From Candidatus Binataceae bacterium (GTDB lineage Bacteria; Desulfobacterota; Binatia; Binatales; Binataceae): a DNA stretch of 64,000 bases. Where the stretch lies: the NCBI GenBank assembly GCA_035294265.1, contig DATGLK010000028.1:28665-92664 (forward strand), written 5' to 3'. The translations under genes and the position numbers were made by a program. This document shows, piece after piece, positions 19,861 through 28,623 of the stretch. Every line of letters begins with the position of its first letter. Within the stretch, counting starts at the first letter, position 1. The notes under the pieces are model-generated. The model had not been told where the DNA came from and made no database searches. It saw nothing but the letters and a program-made list of their open reading frames with translations.

Positions 19861-21546
19861 CTAGGGAAACTTCACAAACGTCACGACGCCGTTGGCCACC
19901 AGGTTATAGCTGGAGCTGACGGTGTGCGAACCCGTACCCGAAGTGGCCTGGCGGGGCGCCGCCAGCATGGCATCGAGATCGATCACCGCCACGTACGTCC
20001 GGGCATCGTTCATCAGAAGCCCAAAGCCATGCCCCGGACCAACTGTGATCGATCCGCTGCTCACCGCGTATGACGCAAAGGCCGCGGTCAGACCGTGAGG
20101 ATCGAGCGGGTTAGACCACGGCGCGCCTGAGGGATCGTTAGGCATACTACCGATTACCCAATCTGATGCCGCCGGCGTGCCGCTGCCCGCTTGGGCGGGT
20201 AGCTTGATCGCGCCGAACGCGCTAGCGCCAAATTCCTGCTCCGTCAGCGCCTCATGCGCCCCAAAGGCCACCGCCAGCCCGTCCATGTGGCCTATGCTGA
20301 GCTCGGACAAACTCTGGATCTGGTTGGGTGCGTTCCAAGTGGGCGGAGTGGTCGAGGAATTGACCGTGGCCTGGGTGAGATCGGCCAGGAAAAGATTGCC
20401 AGTGTACTCGTCCTGGGCGTAAATGATCCCGGTCGAATCCAGCGCCGCCGTATCCATTGCCGTGGACGAGAGGGCCGACCGACCCAGAAAAGCCAAGTTC
20501 AGACTACCACCCGAACTGGTGCCGGACGGCGGTGCGACGGCAACGATGTCATAGTCTTCTCCATCGCTGCCGGTATTTTCCTCGGTCGGCGAGAGCGTCA
20601 GGAACAGCCCTGAGCTCACCGGGAAAACTCCGAAATGCTCGGCGATGGCATCATCGGGGCCTATCGCAATTACGTTGCTGAGCGCCTGGCTTTTCAAATT
20701 GAGCAACTGAAACCCGCCGAATACCGTCCCCGAGACCGGCGCAGTTGACACGCTGATGACGGCGTTGCCGCTTAAGGCGTCCACTACCACGCCGCAGGTC
20801 GTACAAGAGCCGCCGCTGAAGTTAAGCGTCTGACCGACGGCGCCACCGCTGGTCAGAGTTTTCACGATGCTTGTGCCATCGATCAAGTAAATGTCGGTGC
20901 CGTTGGCCACGCACACTGCTTCGGGGTTGGGGCTCCCCGCAACGAAGGTACCGCTGGGAGCCAGCGAGCACGAGTTGACTACGTCCGGAGTCGCGATGAC
21001 GCCGCCGGTAACGCCACTGCCCGCGATGGGAATTAGCGCTACGCCGGTGGTGGTCTCACTCCAGCTCCCAAGCGGGGCGTACGCCGCGATGTAGCCACTG
21101 GGCGTGGCGGCCAGAGCCTCGCGCTCCCCCAACCGGTGGCGCCAATGGCTGGCCTGTCCGCCGATCCAATTCTCCAGCCGTGCCAGCGTGGTCGCGGGCT
21201 TGGGCAGTTGGTCAGCCGCCGAAGCTATCCCACCGCCCGGTGTCGGGAACGCCGAGGGCATCACGGGTACAAACGAGGGGGGCGAGAAAGAACCGGTTAC
21301 AGCCAGCGCCATCGCGCCCATCGGCGCGCCTGCCGCCGCCGCCGGGGCAGGTGATGGCGTCGCGGTCGGAGTCGGTGTAGCGGGAATTTGCGTGGGCGTG
21401 GGGGCGGCGGTTGGTGCTGCCGTCGGCGACGCAGTCGGCGCGGCCGTTGGCGCGGGATTGGAACTGGAGCCAGACGAGCAGGCTGCCAACACCATGCTCA
21501 GAATGAACACTAACAGAGCCTCAATCGTGCGAACACTTCGTTCCAC
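19861..21546 (-). CDS. Large secreted lipoprotein with Pro/Thr/Ala linker
   Basis: The 561-aa product starts at GTG with a strong GAGGAGG 8 nt upstream. Lipobox LAAC puts Cys23 at the mature N-terminus. Residues about 30-75 are a low-complexity Pro-Thr-Ala-Ser repeat, a typical cell-surface spacer. The rest is rich in Gly, Ser and Thr with recurring strand-turn segments (for example YIAAYAPLGSW, GTDIYLIDGTSIVK, GIIYAQDEYTGNLFLADL), suggestive of a beta-propeller. A CTTCG pair may form a disulfide. It was not recognised as a named family. Confidence 0.75.
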   Translation of the reverse strand: MERSVRTIEALLVFILSMVLAACSSGSSSNPAPTAAPTASPTAAPTAAPTPTQIPATPTPTATPSPAPAAAAGAPMGAMALAVTGSFSPPSFVPVMPSAFPTPGGGIASAADQLPKPATTLARLENWIGGQASHWRHRLGEREALAATPSGYIAAYAPLGSWSETTTGVALIPIAGSGVTGGVIATPDVVNSCSLAPSGTFVAGSPNPEAVCVANGTDIYLIDGTSIVKTLTSGGAVGQTLNFSGGSCTTCGVVVDALSGNAVISVSTAPVSGTVFGGFQLLNLKSQALSNVIAIGPDDAIAEHFGVFPVSSGLFLTLSPTEENTGSDGEDYDIVAVAPPSGTSSGGSLNLAFLGRSALSSTAMDTAALDSTGIIYAQDEYTGNLFLADLTQATVNSSTTPPTWNAPNQIQSLSELSIGHMDGLAVAFGAHEALTEQEFGASAFGAIKLPAQAGSGTPAASDWVIGSMPNDPSGAPWSNPLDPHGLTAAFASYAVSSGSITVGPGHGFGLLMNDARTYVAVIDLDAMLAAPRQATSGTGSHTVSSSYNLVANGVVTFVKFP

Positions 21547-21689
21547 GGGCTATCCTCCTCTTTGTTCCGATTTGTTCTGAAAGCGTTCTCTGGGCTCAAA
21601 TTAGCCCCAGCTGTGACCTCCGAGATGTGAAAGAGCCGCAATGCCGCCCTCTTGTTTTGCCGACGCCTACACCAAACTGCCATTAAGGC

Positions 21690-21850
21690 CGACTGGCGAT
21701 AGTAATAGCTTTATTTTAAATGTCAATAACAAATTATGATTCACTAAATCTTAATTTAGCCTCTAACCTACGCAGATTTATGCTGTTATCTGCAATTTTA
21801 TGATTACACGCGATGTTAAAAGTGACTGATGGAGGCTAATGACAAAATTG
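21690..21850. other. AT-rich island in an otherwise GC-rich region
   Basis: About 160 nt are strikingly A/T-rich (runs such as TTTATTTTAAATG and AACAAATTATGATT) between the lipoprotein gene and the DUF1329 relic. No ORF of interest lies in it. It may hold the promoter of the lipoprotein gene (minus strand) or be a scar of inserted or lost DNA. Confidence 0.4.
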
Positions 21851-21903
21851 GACAGGCGAAGAGCGCAGCCGGTGGCAGTTTCAGAGCCGTCCTGACGCGG
21901 GCT

Positions 21904-21998
21904 TTATCGAGCCTTGAACCAAGCCGCGGATAAATGCGCGAATGATTGTCGTAACTGAAATTGGAAGTAGCTGTGTGAGGCGTACAGCGCGCGGCCTG
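21904..21998 (-). pseudogene. Decayed fragment of a DUF1329 gene
   Basis: Read on the minus strand from 21998, the sequence gives QAARCTPHTATSNFSYDNHS, nearly identical to QAARCAPYTATANFSYDDHS of the intact neighbour at 22109-23431. About 4 nt are then missing relative to the neighbour, and the match AAWFKA resumes in a shifted frame before a TAA. Nothing before or after this ~95 nt is homologous, so only a relic of a former tandem copy remains. Confidence 0.85.
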
Positions 21999-22041
21999 CT
22001 TCCTCGCTCTTCACCCCAATCAGGGTTACAAGATTGAGAAA

Positions 22042-22075
22042 GCAGGCCATCTTTTTTATCCAGGAGGCGGCCTGC
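22042..22075 (-). terminator. Possible terminator hairpin after DUF1329 copy 1
   Basis: GCAGGCC and GGCCTGC (22042-22048, 22069-22075) can pair around a 20-nt loop. On the minus strand TTTC follows. The large loop makes this a weak call. Confidence 0.3.
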
Positions 22076-22108
22076 CGAGGCCCGAGTAGTGATCGCTGGA
22101 ACGATCGC

Positions 22109-23431
22109 CTACTGTACGACCTCGTTGAGACCCGCTGGAGTGGCATAGCGATCCAGGTTCATAAAGCGAGTGGGAATATCCTGATTGTACCAGAACTTGG
22201 GAAACGGCCTCAGGGTGGAGTTGCTCAGGTTCTGGAAATCGGGGTTCTGCATGCCGTAGGTGCCGTTATAAAAGGAATAGCCTCCCCCCGGAACCGGCTT
22301 GACTGGCAGGAAGTTGTACTCGCCACGCCAAAAATTACCGTTCTGGTCAAAGTCGTCGTAATCCACCGTCGCGGTCTGCTCCTTGTCCAGCCAGATGTAA
22401 TGCTTGGCTTCGCAATAGCCGGTAGCGTAACGTGGCAGCCGCTCGGTGGCCAATTGCAAGTAGGCGCGGGTTTCCCAATGACCGCCCAACGAGGGCAAGG
22501 GCCATTGGTTGTAGGGAAATTCCCAATTCTTATCCTCGGTGGAGGCCTTCAGCCGATCGGTGGGGACCACGTAGCCAATTTCATATTTAGTGCCCAGGTA
22601 TTGGGCTTTGAACCAAGCCGCGGGTAGCTGGATGCGCGAATGGTCGTCATAACTGAAGTTGGCGGTAGCCGTGTAGGGAGCGCAGCGAGCGGCCTGCGAA
22701 AGTTCCAAGACCCGCCGGATACTGGGGATGTAGGCCCAATTCTCGGGGACCCGATCCGGATCGCTGTAATCCCATTCCACTCCGGACAGATATTGAAGCT
22801 GAGTGGGAAAAAGCAATTCCGAATACAGCACCATGTACACTCCATGCTTGGTACCGGGCGAATTCGGCATCGTCATCGGATAGGCGGGGTCGGTATTGTG
22901 TTCCAGCATGTAGGCCCCGGTGATGGTGTCGGTTTCACTGCGGTTGCCGTAGCGATCGGTAAGGATGGAGCGCAGACCGTAGCCGATCATGCGCGCCGGC
23001 TGATACTGAAAATAGGCGTCATACATCAGCTTGTAGCCGGCTAGCGGATCTTTGGTACTGAGCTGGGCGAAGGGAAAAGGTTGGCCCGCGATGTAGTTTT
23101 TGATGAGGTAGCCGCCGTCGGCGGTGGGCACCAAAGTGACCTGCTTGCTGTACTTTTCGGTAGCTGCCCAATAGCTGGCGGGGAGGGGGTAGGAACCGGT
23201 GGGTCCAATCACTATCTGGTAGTCGCTGGGAATGCTGGTCTGGACGGCGGTTGAGGTGCATTCGTGACCCAGCACCTCAACCATGTGGTCGAGATACTTC
23301 GCGCAATTGGCCTTGGTGATGACCGTGCCCACCGGCAACGGGGTCGACGAATCGGCCAGGGCCCCGCCAACCCTGAACGTCAAGAGCAGAGCCAGCGACA
23401 GGCCCACGAATTTGAACGTTTTGTGTTCCAT
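22109..23431 (-). CDS. DUF1329-family periplasmic protein, copy 1
   Basis: The 440-aa product from ATG 23431 begins MEHKTF, a hydrophobic signal peptide and a cleavage site near GALA-DS. The mature protein shows the DUF1329 pattern: PVGTVITKANC, ATEKYSKQV, DPLAGYKLMYDAYFQYQP, the hallmark YLSG(V)EWDYSDPDR, YIPSIRRVL, YDDHSRIQLP, GHWETR, and GYCEA..YIWLDKEQ. DUF1329 proteins are exported, have a LolB-like fold, and their function is unknown; many co-occur with DUF1302 and RND-type lipid exporters. Here two Cys near residues 40-60 (KANC and GHEC) may form a disulfide. It is nearly colinear with copy 2 at 28624, and a relic copy lies just downstream. Confidence 0.92.
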   Translation of the reverse strand: MEHKTFKFVGLSLALLLTFRVGGALADSSTPLPVGTVITKANCAKYLDHMVEVLGHECTSTAVQTSIPSDYQIVIGPTGSYPLPASYWAATEKYSKQVTLVPTADGGYLIKNYIAGQPFPFAQLSTKDPLAGYKLMYDAYFQYQPARMIGYGLRSILTDRYGNRSETDTITGAYMLEHNTDPAYPMTMPNSPGTKHGVYMVLYSELLFPTQLQYLSGVEWDYSDPDRVPENWAYIPSIRRVLELSQAARCAPYTATANFSYDDHSRIQLPAAWFKAQYLGTKYEIGYVVPTDRLKASTEDKNWEFPYNQWPLPSLGGHWETRAYLQLATERLPRYATGYCEAKHYIWLDKEQTATVDYDDFDQNGNFWRGEYNFLPVKPVPGGGYSFYNGTYGMQNPDFQNLSNSTLRPFPKFWYNQDIPTRFMNLDRYATPAGLNEVVQ

Positions 23432-23879
23432 GAAATTGTTTAGCACTCCCCGTTTAATGACTTGACGAGCCCCTACACCCATCGTGAATAAAGATAACCG
23501 CGGCCAGCGAAATCCTCCGCGCCGGTTCTCGAGCCGATCTTGTTTTTCTCCGATTTTGCACATTCAGTAAAGTTGTTTTGTTTCAAACTATCTCGGCAAA
23601 ACACAAAAAAGGCTCCAGCGTCGCGCGTCCCAACCCAGGGGTCAATTCGGAGCAGCTTCACGATCCGGCGTGGGTCCATTACCATCATTACCGAACCCTG
23701 CCTGTCAAAGTGGCCGAGCTGTTTTACTCGATTCTTCCCCCTCATCCTCGCGCGCGGCTTCCGTAATCCGGAATTCCTCGCGCGCGCCAGACAGGCGCGC
23801 GGGAATGACGAAAGGAGCCGTCGTGGCGGACCTTCCATCTTTTGCAGCGTTTAATCGGGACTCGCTTATTTAATCGCTG
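23432..23879. other. Intergenic stretch between DUF1329 copy 1 and the membrane-protein gene
   Basis: No gene is supported. The region should contain the promoter of the DUF1329 gene, but I cannot single out boxes with confidence. It ends in a REP-like palindrome (separate entry). Confidence 0.5.
23770..23810. repeat. REP-like palindrome
   Basis: GGAATTCCTCGCGCGCGCC and GGCGCGCGGGAATGACG flank a short AGACA loop. The GGGAATGACG end and GC-alternating arms are typical of interspersed extragenic palindromes in proteobacteria. Only one clear copy is in this window. Confidence 0.5.
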
Positions 23880-24518
23880 TCAGACCAGCAGCACGATCAG
23901 GCCGCAGGCAGCCAGCGTGGCCGCCCACAGCTTATCGAGATTGATCCAGGCACTGCGCAAGATCGCCAGGCCCAGACGATCGTAAACCAGCAGCGCGACC
24001 GCACCCATCACCAGCAGCATCGCCAAGGTATGGACGATCACGACCGCACTCCCGGTTTCAATTACGCCCGCCCAGGTAGACGCGGTCGAAATGGTACGCG
24101 TAAGACCGCAGGCCGGCAGATTGATCAGGATGGGAAACAGCATCAAGCCGGCACCATGGGCCGAAGCCATAAGAAATGACCACACGCCTAGGTCCAGGCT
24201 GCTGACCCGCATCCCGACCCAGCGGTAATGCCAGCGCGAGGAGCACAGGCGAAACAGGCCGAAGGCTAGGAGCGCCAAGCCTCCACCCCATTCCAACGCG
24301 CGCGGACTGATTATCAGTCGACTCCAGTCCACCAGCGCGACCACCAGAGCGATCGAGGCCAGATGCCCCAAAGCGATGGGAAATAAGGCTTGAACAACCT
24401 TGGTGCGTTTTCCTTCCTGCAAGCCCAGCGAAACCGCGAATAGCCAACCCATTGCCGGGTTGAGGCCGTGGTAGGCGCCCATCAGGCAAATCGCCAACCA
24501 CGGCCAGTCCGCGATCAT
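23880..24518 (-). CDS. Integral membrane protein paired with the SBP56 gene
   Basis: The 212-aa product has about six hydrophobic segments. A first-helix motif YHGLNPAMGW is followed by GLQEGKRTKVV, and a GHLAS motif starts the second helix. A third histidine element (SAHGAGLML) and Pro-Cys-Gly (LPACGL) lie near residues 118-138. The arrangement recalls the UreH/NicO/CcdA-like metal or sulfur transporter superfamily, but I cannot assign it. Its start overlaps the SBP56 stop by 4 nt (ATGA), so translation is coupled. Confidence 0.8.
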   Translation of the reverse strand: MIADWPWLAICLMGAYHGLNPAMGWLFAVSLGLQEGKRTKVVQALFPIALGHLASIALVVALVDWSRLIISPRALEWGGGLALLAFGLFRLCSSRWHYRWVGMRVSSLDLGVWSFLMASAHGAGLMLFPILINLPACGLTRTISTASTWAGVIETGSAVVIVHTLAMLLVMGAVALLVYDRLGLAILRSAWINLDKLWAATLAACGLIVLLV

Positions 24519-25918
24519 GGATAGCAGTAAGAATCCGAAGAAGCGTCTCCACCCTGCAGGCGGATTTGGTGGGGTCGTTCGCCTTCAAAGGGGACAAAGA
24601 AATTTGGATCGACCGCCATCCCACCCTCGGGGTTTGCATCAACCTTGGCAATCCAGCCGTTGATTCCCTCGGGATAGAACTGGGCATCCCAGGCGCCGTA
24701 AAGCGAATTGGAAAAATACAATCGGCGGCCGTCGCGCGACAGTTCCACCATCTGCGGCGCGCCGTTGAGGGGTCCACTCTTGGGATGGGCGGCGTGACGA
24801 GCAATCCCGCCCATCGCCACGCTCCCGGTGAGGCGCGGATGGCGCGGATCGGAAACCTCATACTGGCGCACTTCGCCAGTCCCCCAGCAGGCGACGTACA
24901 GAAAGCGATCGTCGAGGCTTAGAACGATGTCAGTGACCAGTGGCGGCACCGCTTTGAACGGTTTGAGCGCGGGCGGCAGTTGGGCCGGATCGGCGGGCTC
25001 GGGCGGAATCTCGATGATCTTGTTGAGCTCCCATCCGTTGGCGCCATGGGACCACAGCCAGATGGAGGAGGCGAGGTTCTTGGTCGAGACCACTGCGTTG
25101 AAAAAGCCGTAGGCCTTGGTCGGATCGTGAGCGGGGCGCAATTCCAATGCCATCTGATACTCGGCGCCCAGGTCCAGAGTCTTGAGATGGCGGCGCCGGC
25201 GCAGGTCCCACAGGTGGATCGCGTGGCCGTAGCGCCCACCGGTCAACAGTTCCAGATCGAGCCCATTCTCGATCATGTTGGGCGTGCCCCACTCGCTGGT
25301 GATGGCGACGTCGTAGCCCAGATGCCACCAGAAATCGTAGGCCAAATTCTGCGCTCCGCGTTCGACTTCCCATCGCCCGAGGACATCGAAGCTCTCGCAA
25401 TCGAGCAAAAACAAGCCGCCCGGCCCGTTCCCGTCGGGCGCACCTAGGGCGCTTAGGTAAATCGCGTCGGGGCCGCAATGAACGGTATGTGGGCGACTGT
25501 AGCCGGTGCGTGCCGCCAGCTCCTGGGGCTCGATCACCCGCGCGATCGACGGCCGCAGCGGGTCAGGCTTGGTATCGATGATATAGATGCGCGAGGAGCG
25601 CAGACCGGGAGCAATCAGGTAGCGCCGCTCGACGTGGGGATGAGGCGCATAGGGACACAGGGCGGCGCTGCAGGCGTTCCAGCCAAAGTGATGCATCTCG
25701 TCGCCCATCCCTGGCATCTCCAAACGGCCGGCGATTTTGCCAAAGCTGGAGGAGGCGGGATCGAGATCGAGTACGTTGAGCGCATCATGGCGCCCATGAG
25801 CCTGACCGAGAGCAGCCTGGGGATCGAAGCTAACCACGTAGGCTAGTTTTTCGGGCGGGGCTTGCGAGGCCTGACGGGCCGAAGGATAAAAACTGGGATC
25901 GGGTTTCCATAGAGCCAT
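24515..25918 (-). CDS. SBP56-family selenium-binding protein / methanethiol oxidase-like
   Basis: The 467-aa product matches the SBP56 beta-propeller family, whose bacterial members (MtoX) oxidise methanethiol to formaldehyde, sulfide and peroxide with copper. Landmarks are LAYVV near the N-terminus, DEMHHFGWNACSA (His/Cys region), RPHTVHCGP, LAYDFWWHLGYDVAITSEWG, MALELRPAHDPTKAYGFFNAVVS, HPRLTGSV and GAPQMVELSRDGRRLYFSNSLY. ATG 25918 has AGGAGT 10 nt upstream. No export signal is evident. The family binds selenium but needs no Sec. The membrane protein overlaps its 3' end, and SCO1/MauG partners known from some mto loci are not present here. Confidence 0.9.
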   Translation of the reverse strand: MALWKPDPSFYPSARQASQAPPEKLAYVVSFDPQAALGQAHGRHDALNVLDLDPASSSFGKIAGRLEMPGMGDEMHHFGWNACSAALCPYAPHPHVERRYLIAPGLRSSRIYIIDTKPDPLRPSIARVIEPQELAARTGYSRPHTVHCGPDAIYLSALGAPDGNGPGGLFLLDCESFDVLGRWEVERGAQNLAYDFWWHLGYDVAITSEWGTPNMIENGLDLELLTGGRYGHAIHLWDLRRRRHLKTLDLGAEYQMALELRPAHDPTKAYGFFNAVVSTKNLASSIWLWSHGANGWELNKIIEIPPEPADPAQLPPALKPFKAVPPLVTDIVLSLDDRFLYVACWGTGEVRQYEVSDPRHPRLTGSVAMGGIARHAAHPKSGPLNGAPQMVELSRDGRRLYFSNSLYGAWDAQFYPEGINGWIAKVDANPEGGMAVDPNFFVPFEGERPHQIRLQGGDASSDSYCYP

Positions 25919-26158
25919 CGAAAAAATTACTCCTTTGTGGCGGCCCACGGCCGCACCTTGGGCTTGCTCAGCGTTGATGGATGCTCACGGTCATAACCTC
26001 GGCTGCAGCGCGCGGACAGTACCCGTAAAGGCTGTGGCACAGGCATAACCGGCCGGCAGCACCGCGCCCGCGCTCATGCCCTGCTGTTTAGTTGCTTTGC
26101 GAGTCGAATTCAAGCTCGTCGCCAAGCGTGCAGGCCCGGCGTCACTCCGCCGTCGATC

Positions 26159-26989
26159 CTAATGTCCCGCTTCCACCGTGGCAAAAAAGTCAAACAGGGC
26201 GGCATTAAAGGCCGCCGGCTCCTCCACTGGCAGACAATGGCCGCTGCGCGGCAGGATCGACAACGCGGCGCGCGGCACGGTTCGCTTGAGCAGCAGGCCA
26301 GCATCCAGGCAATCCTCGTCTTCGTCGCCACAGATTACCAGCAGGGGCAGGCTGAGTCGGCTCAGCTCCGCTTGCATCTCCCACAGGGTGGGGCGGCGGC
26401 GCTGCACACCCAGCAGTGTCAGGGCACTGCCCAAGCCCGAATGTTCGGCTAAGCGGCTGACGAATTCAGCATAGCCGCGTGGGTCCTTGCGTTTGAAGGC
26501 TTGACGATTAGGCGCGTCGGCATACTGGGCAGCAGCGACCTTGATGTCGGCATGCGCAAACAAGTCGGCGTTGCGCTCGATCAGCTCCAGGCTGGCGGCG
26601 CGCTGGTCGGGATGAGAGGCAAAGCCGCAACCGGTGACGGTCAAGGACAGGCAGCGCTCGGGATGGAGCAGGCCGACGTGCAAGGTGGTATAGGCTCCCA
26701 TCGAATGGCCCACCACATGGGCTTGGCTTATGCCCAGATGGTCCATAAGCGCAATCACGTCTTGGCGCGCCAAGTCCTGCGAATAATGCAGGCCGTCGCG
26801 CGGCACATCGGAGGGCGGGTAGCCGCGCGCCGAAAAGCTCACGCAGCGATAGCGCCGACACAGCGCGCGCATTTGCAACTCCCAAGTGCGGTAATCGCCG
26901 GCGAATTCGTGGACGAACACCACCGACTTGCCCTCTCCCACTTCTTCATAATAGAGGCGGGTCCGGTCGATCGCTTCTACATATGGCAT
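26159..26989 (-). CDS. Alpha/beta hydrolase
   Basis: A 276-aa alpha/beta hydrolase fold: FVHEFAG oxyanion region in place of the common HG motif, FSARGYPPSD, and nucleophile elbow GHSMG near residue 97. CGDEDEDCL carries the acid Asp and SGHCLPVEEP the catalytic His. The ATG at 26989 with AGGA upstream gives the standard MPYVE start. It lies 30 nt downstream of the CmcJ-like gene in the same direction and may be in one operon with it. The substrate cannot be inferred. Confidence 0.9.
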   Translation of the reverse strand: MPYVEAIDRTRLYYEEVGEGKSVVFVHEFAGDYRTWELQMRALCRRYRCVSFSARGYPPSDVPRDGLHYSQDLARQDVIALMDHLGISQAHVVGHSMGAYTTLHVGLLHPERCLSLTVTGCGFASHPDQRAASLELIERNADLFAHADIKVAAAQYADAPNRQAFKRKDPRGYAEFVSRLAEHSGLGSALTLLGVQRRRPTLWEMQAELSRLSLPLLVICGDEDEDCLDAGLLLKRTVPRAALSILPRSGHCLPVEEPAAFNAALFDFFATVEAGH

Positions 26990-27019
26990 CCTGGTCTTTC
27001 CTCGAGCCGCCAACCGGGT

Positions 27020-27859
27020 TCAGGTCTCTGCGGTGGCGGCGAAAAATAGCAGCATCCGCGCTTCGATACTCTCGCGTGCGGGAGCCCATGGCGGCGAGGT
27101 CGGATCATCAAAGGCGGTATGGATGGTGAAGCGGGCGCGGCCGTCCAGGGCCGAATCGTAACACTTGAGCAAGACCACCTCGTCGCGTTCCATGCGCGGA
27201 AAGTAGTACCAGCGATGGTTGGGATTGAAACGTGCAGAATAAGTCTCGCCGTTGCGGTCGCGATAACGCAATTGGTTGGGAATGAGGTCTTCGGGCGCGA
27301 TGGTGCGAGCGTCGCAGATTGCCAGCGGCGATTCCAACACGGGGCCTGACAGCGGCCGCCAGACGTTGATCTCGGCGAAGCGGCGGCTAAGACGCAGCTT
27401 GGCCTCGGCCGGCTCCAGCAGATCGCGTACGCGTTGGGGACCCGAATTAGCGGTATAATCGTTGTGCACGTTGCGGACCGGCTCGCGCGCCCCGCGCTCG
27501 CCTCGCTTGGCCAAGGCGGCGCAGCGCAGGGTGTGATCGAAAATCAGCACCTTCTCCGCTCCGGTCACGCTTTTGGCCAACGCTTCGATCTCCGGATAGT
27601 AGACCGCGCGCACCTCCTGTTCGTCGTAGAAATCACGCACCATAGTGGGACTGCGCAGCAACATGAAGCCCTGGCGATCCAGACTCAGCTCGTCCACCAG
27701 CGGCCGCCCATCATGGATCGGCTGCGGGCGAGGATCGTGGCGAACGTTGGTCATCGGCACCCCAGCCGGCGGTGCATAACGATAGCTGTAGGGCGCTTCG
27801 TCCATCTCGCCCAGGTAATTGAGCGGCGCGGTTATCTGCGAGGCTACCTGGCTGGCCAT
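27020..27859 (-). CDS. CmcJ/NvfI-like hydroxylase/methyltransferase family protein
   Basis: The 279-aa product resembles the CmcJ/AsaB/NvfI group, a family related to Fe(II)/2-oxoglutarate-type enzymes and known from fungal and streptomycete secondary metabolism. Key pieces are LNYLGEMDEAPYSY, FDHTLR, VHNDYTANSGPQRVRDLL (metal-binding HxD candidate), INVWRPL..PVLESPLAICD, RWYYFPRMERDEVVLLKCYDS (second metal His region) and HTAFDDPTSP. ATG 27859 has GGAGAGAG upstream. It is adjacent to an alpha/beta hydrolase and between two DUF1329 genes. The substrate is unknown. Confidence 0.85.
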   Translation of the reverse strand: MASQVASQITAPLNYLGEMDEAPYSYRYAPPAGVPMTNVRHDPRPQPIHDGRPLVDELSLDRQGFMLLRSPTMVRDFYDEQEVRAVYYPEIEALAKSVTGAEKVLIFDHTLRCAALAKRGERGAREPVRNVHNDYTANSGPQRVRDLLEPAEAKLRLSRRFAEINVWRPLSGPVLESPLAICDARTIAPEDLIPNQLRYRDRNGETYSARFNPNHRWYYFPRMERDEVVLLKCYDSALDGRARFTIHTAFDDPTSPPWAPARESIEARMLLFFAATAET

Positions 27860-27958
27860 GTTCTCTCTCCTCGCCCGGCGAAGCCGGAGCTTGGCGTTAT
27901 CTTGCAGCTTTACAAAGCGCGGACGCTTTGGCAAAGCGTCAGACGTCGCATTGTTGCG

Positions 27959-28120
27959 TTAGCCCGATGGCAGCGTCAGGCGCGGCCACGTCCGCAATCG
28001 CACCTTGACAATCGCGAACCCCACCTTGTAGCGTACGTGCAATTCGGCAATTGCTCCGTGGGGATGGATCAATTGCAGATGGCCACCGCTTGTTACAGTG
28101 GGGGCGTAGGGGTCAGCCAT
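27959..28120 (-). CDS. Possible small protein, unknown
   Basis: A 53-aa frame starting MADPYAPTV and ending LTLPSG has codons with G/C-rich third positions like the neighbours, and a plausible beta-strand pattern (LQLIHPHGAIAELHVRYKVG). No Shine-Dalgarno or homologue is recognised. It could be noise. Confidence 0.3.
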   Translation of the reverse strand: MADPYAPTVTSGGHLQLIHPHGAIAELHVRYKVGFAIVKVRLRTWPRLTLPSG

Positions 28121-28224
28121 AGCGTGCGATACGTGCGAGCTTTCTGCCGGAGCGAGAGGCCTACGGCTCGAAGCTTGGGGTCGGGAACGGTCGTTACCCA
28201 CTGGGGGAACAAAGTTTGCCGCAC

Positions 28225-28596
28225 ATGCTGGTCAGAATCGTACTTGCGCTGAGCATCATTGGCGCGGTGGTCGCATTGCCACCCGCCGACGCCATGGAGG
28301 CGCTGCACGCACCTCCTCCGATAGCCACTAGCATCGCCGGCAATTCGGACTGGAATCACTCCGACGAGCTTTCCGTCTATCTCAATCTGGGCTTCGGGCC
28401 GGTTAAATTAAAGCCGGTAACGTTGCTGCTCAAACCTGCGGCTTTTCGCGAGCCGCGCGAGCGTGCTGGTGGCCTGTTTGCCAATCCGGTGCTGCGCCCG
28501 ATGACGCCGCGACGAGTGGCTCGGGGCGAAGATGGCGATTGCTCGTTTCCTTCGCGCCAGAGTCATTTGCAACCCTTGGACAGCAAACGCATCTGA
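28225..28596 (+). CDS. Possible small secreted protein upstream of DUF1329 copy 2
   Basis: The 123-aa frame from ATG 28225 begins with a good signal peptide: MLVR, a hydrophobic run LALSIIGAVVAL, and ADA before the putative cleavage. The remainder is low in complexity cues and ends 27 nt before DUF1329 copy 2. It has no clear Shine-Dalgarno. If real, it would be the first gene of the DUF1329 transcript. Confidence 0.45.
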   Translation: MLVRIVLALSIIGAVVALPPADAMEALHAPPPIATSIAGNSDWNHSDELSVYLNLGFGPVKLKPVTLLLKPAAFREPRERAGGLFANPVLRPMTPRRVARGEDGDCSFPSRQSHLQPLDSKRI

Positions 28597-28623
28597 GAAG
28601 AATAACTAGCGGGGGATAGTAGG

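Noticed and set aside
21904-22146. 80-aa open frame read as a gene
   Set aside because: Its codons are mostly out of frame with the DUF1329 homology; it is a by-product of the pseudogene.
23540-23854. 104-aa plus-strand open frame with a RQARGNDERS-type end
   Set aside because: This end is what REP-like palindromes encode by chance; no Shine-Dalgarno or domain.
24515-25918. SBP56 as a Sec-containing selenoprotein linked to SelBD
   Set aside because: The frame has no in-frame UGA, and the family binds selenium without Sec; the linkage is 20 kb away.
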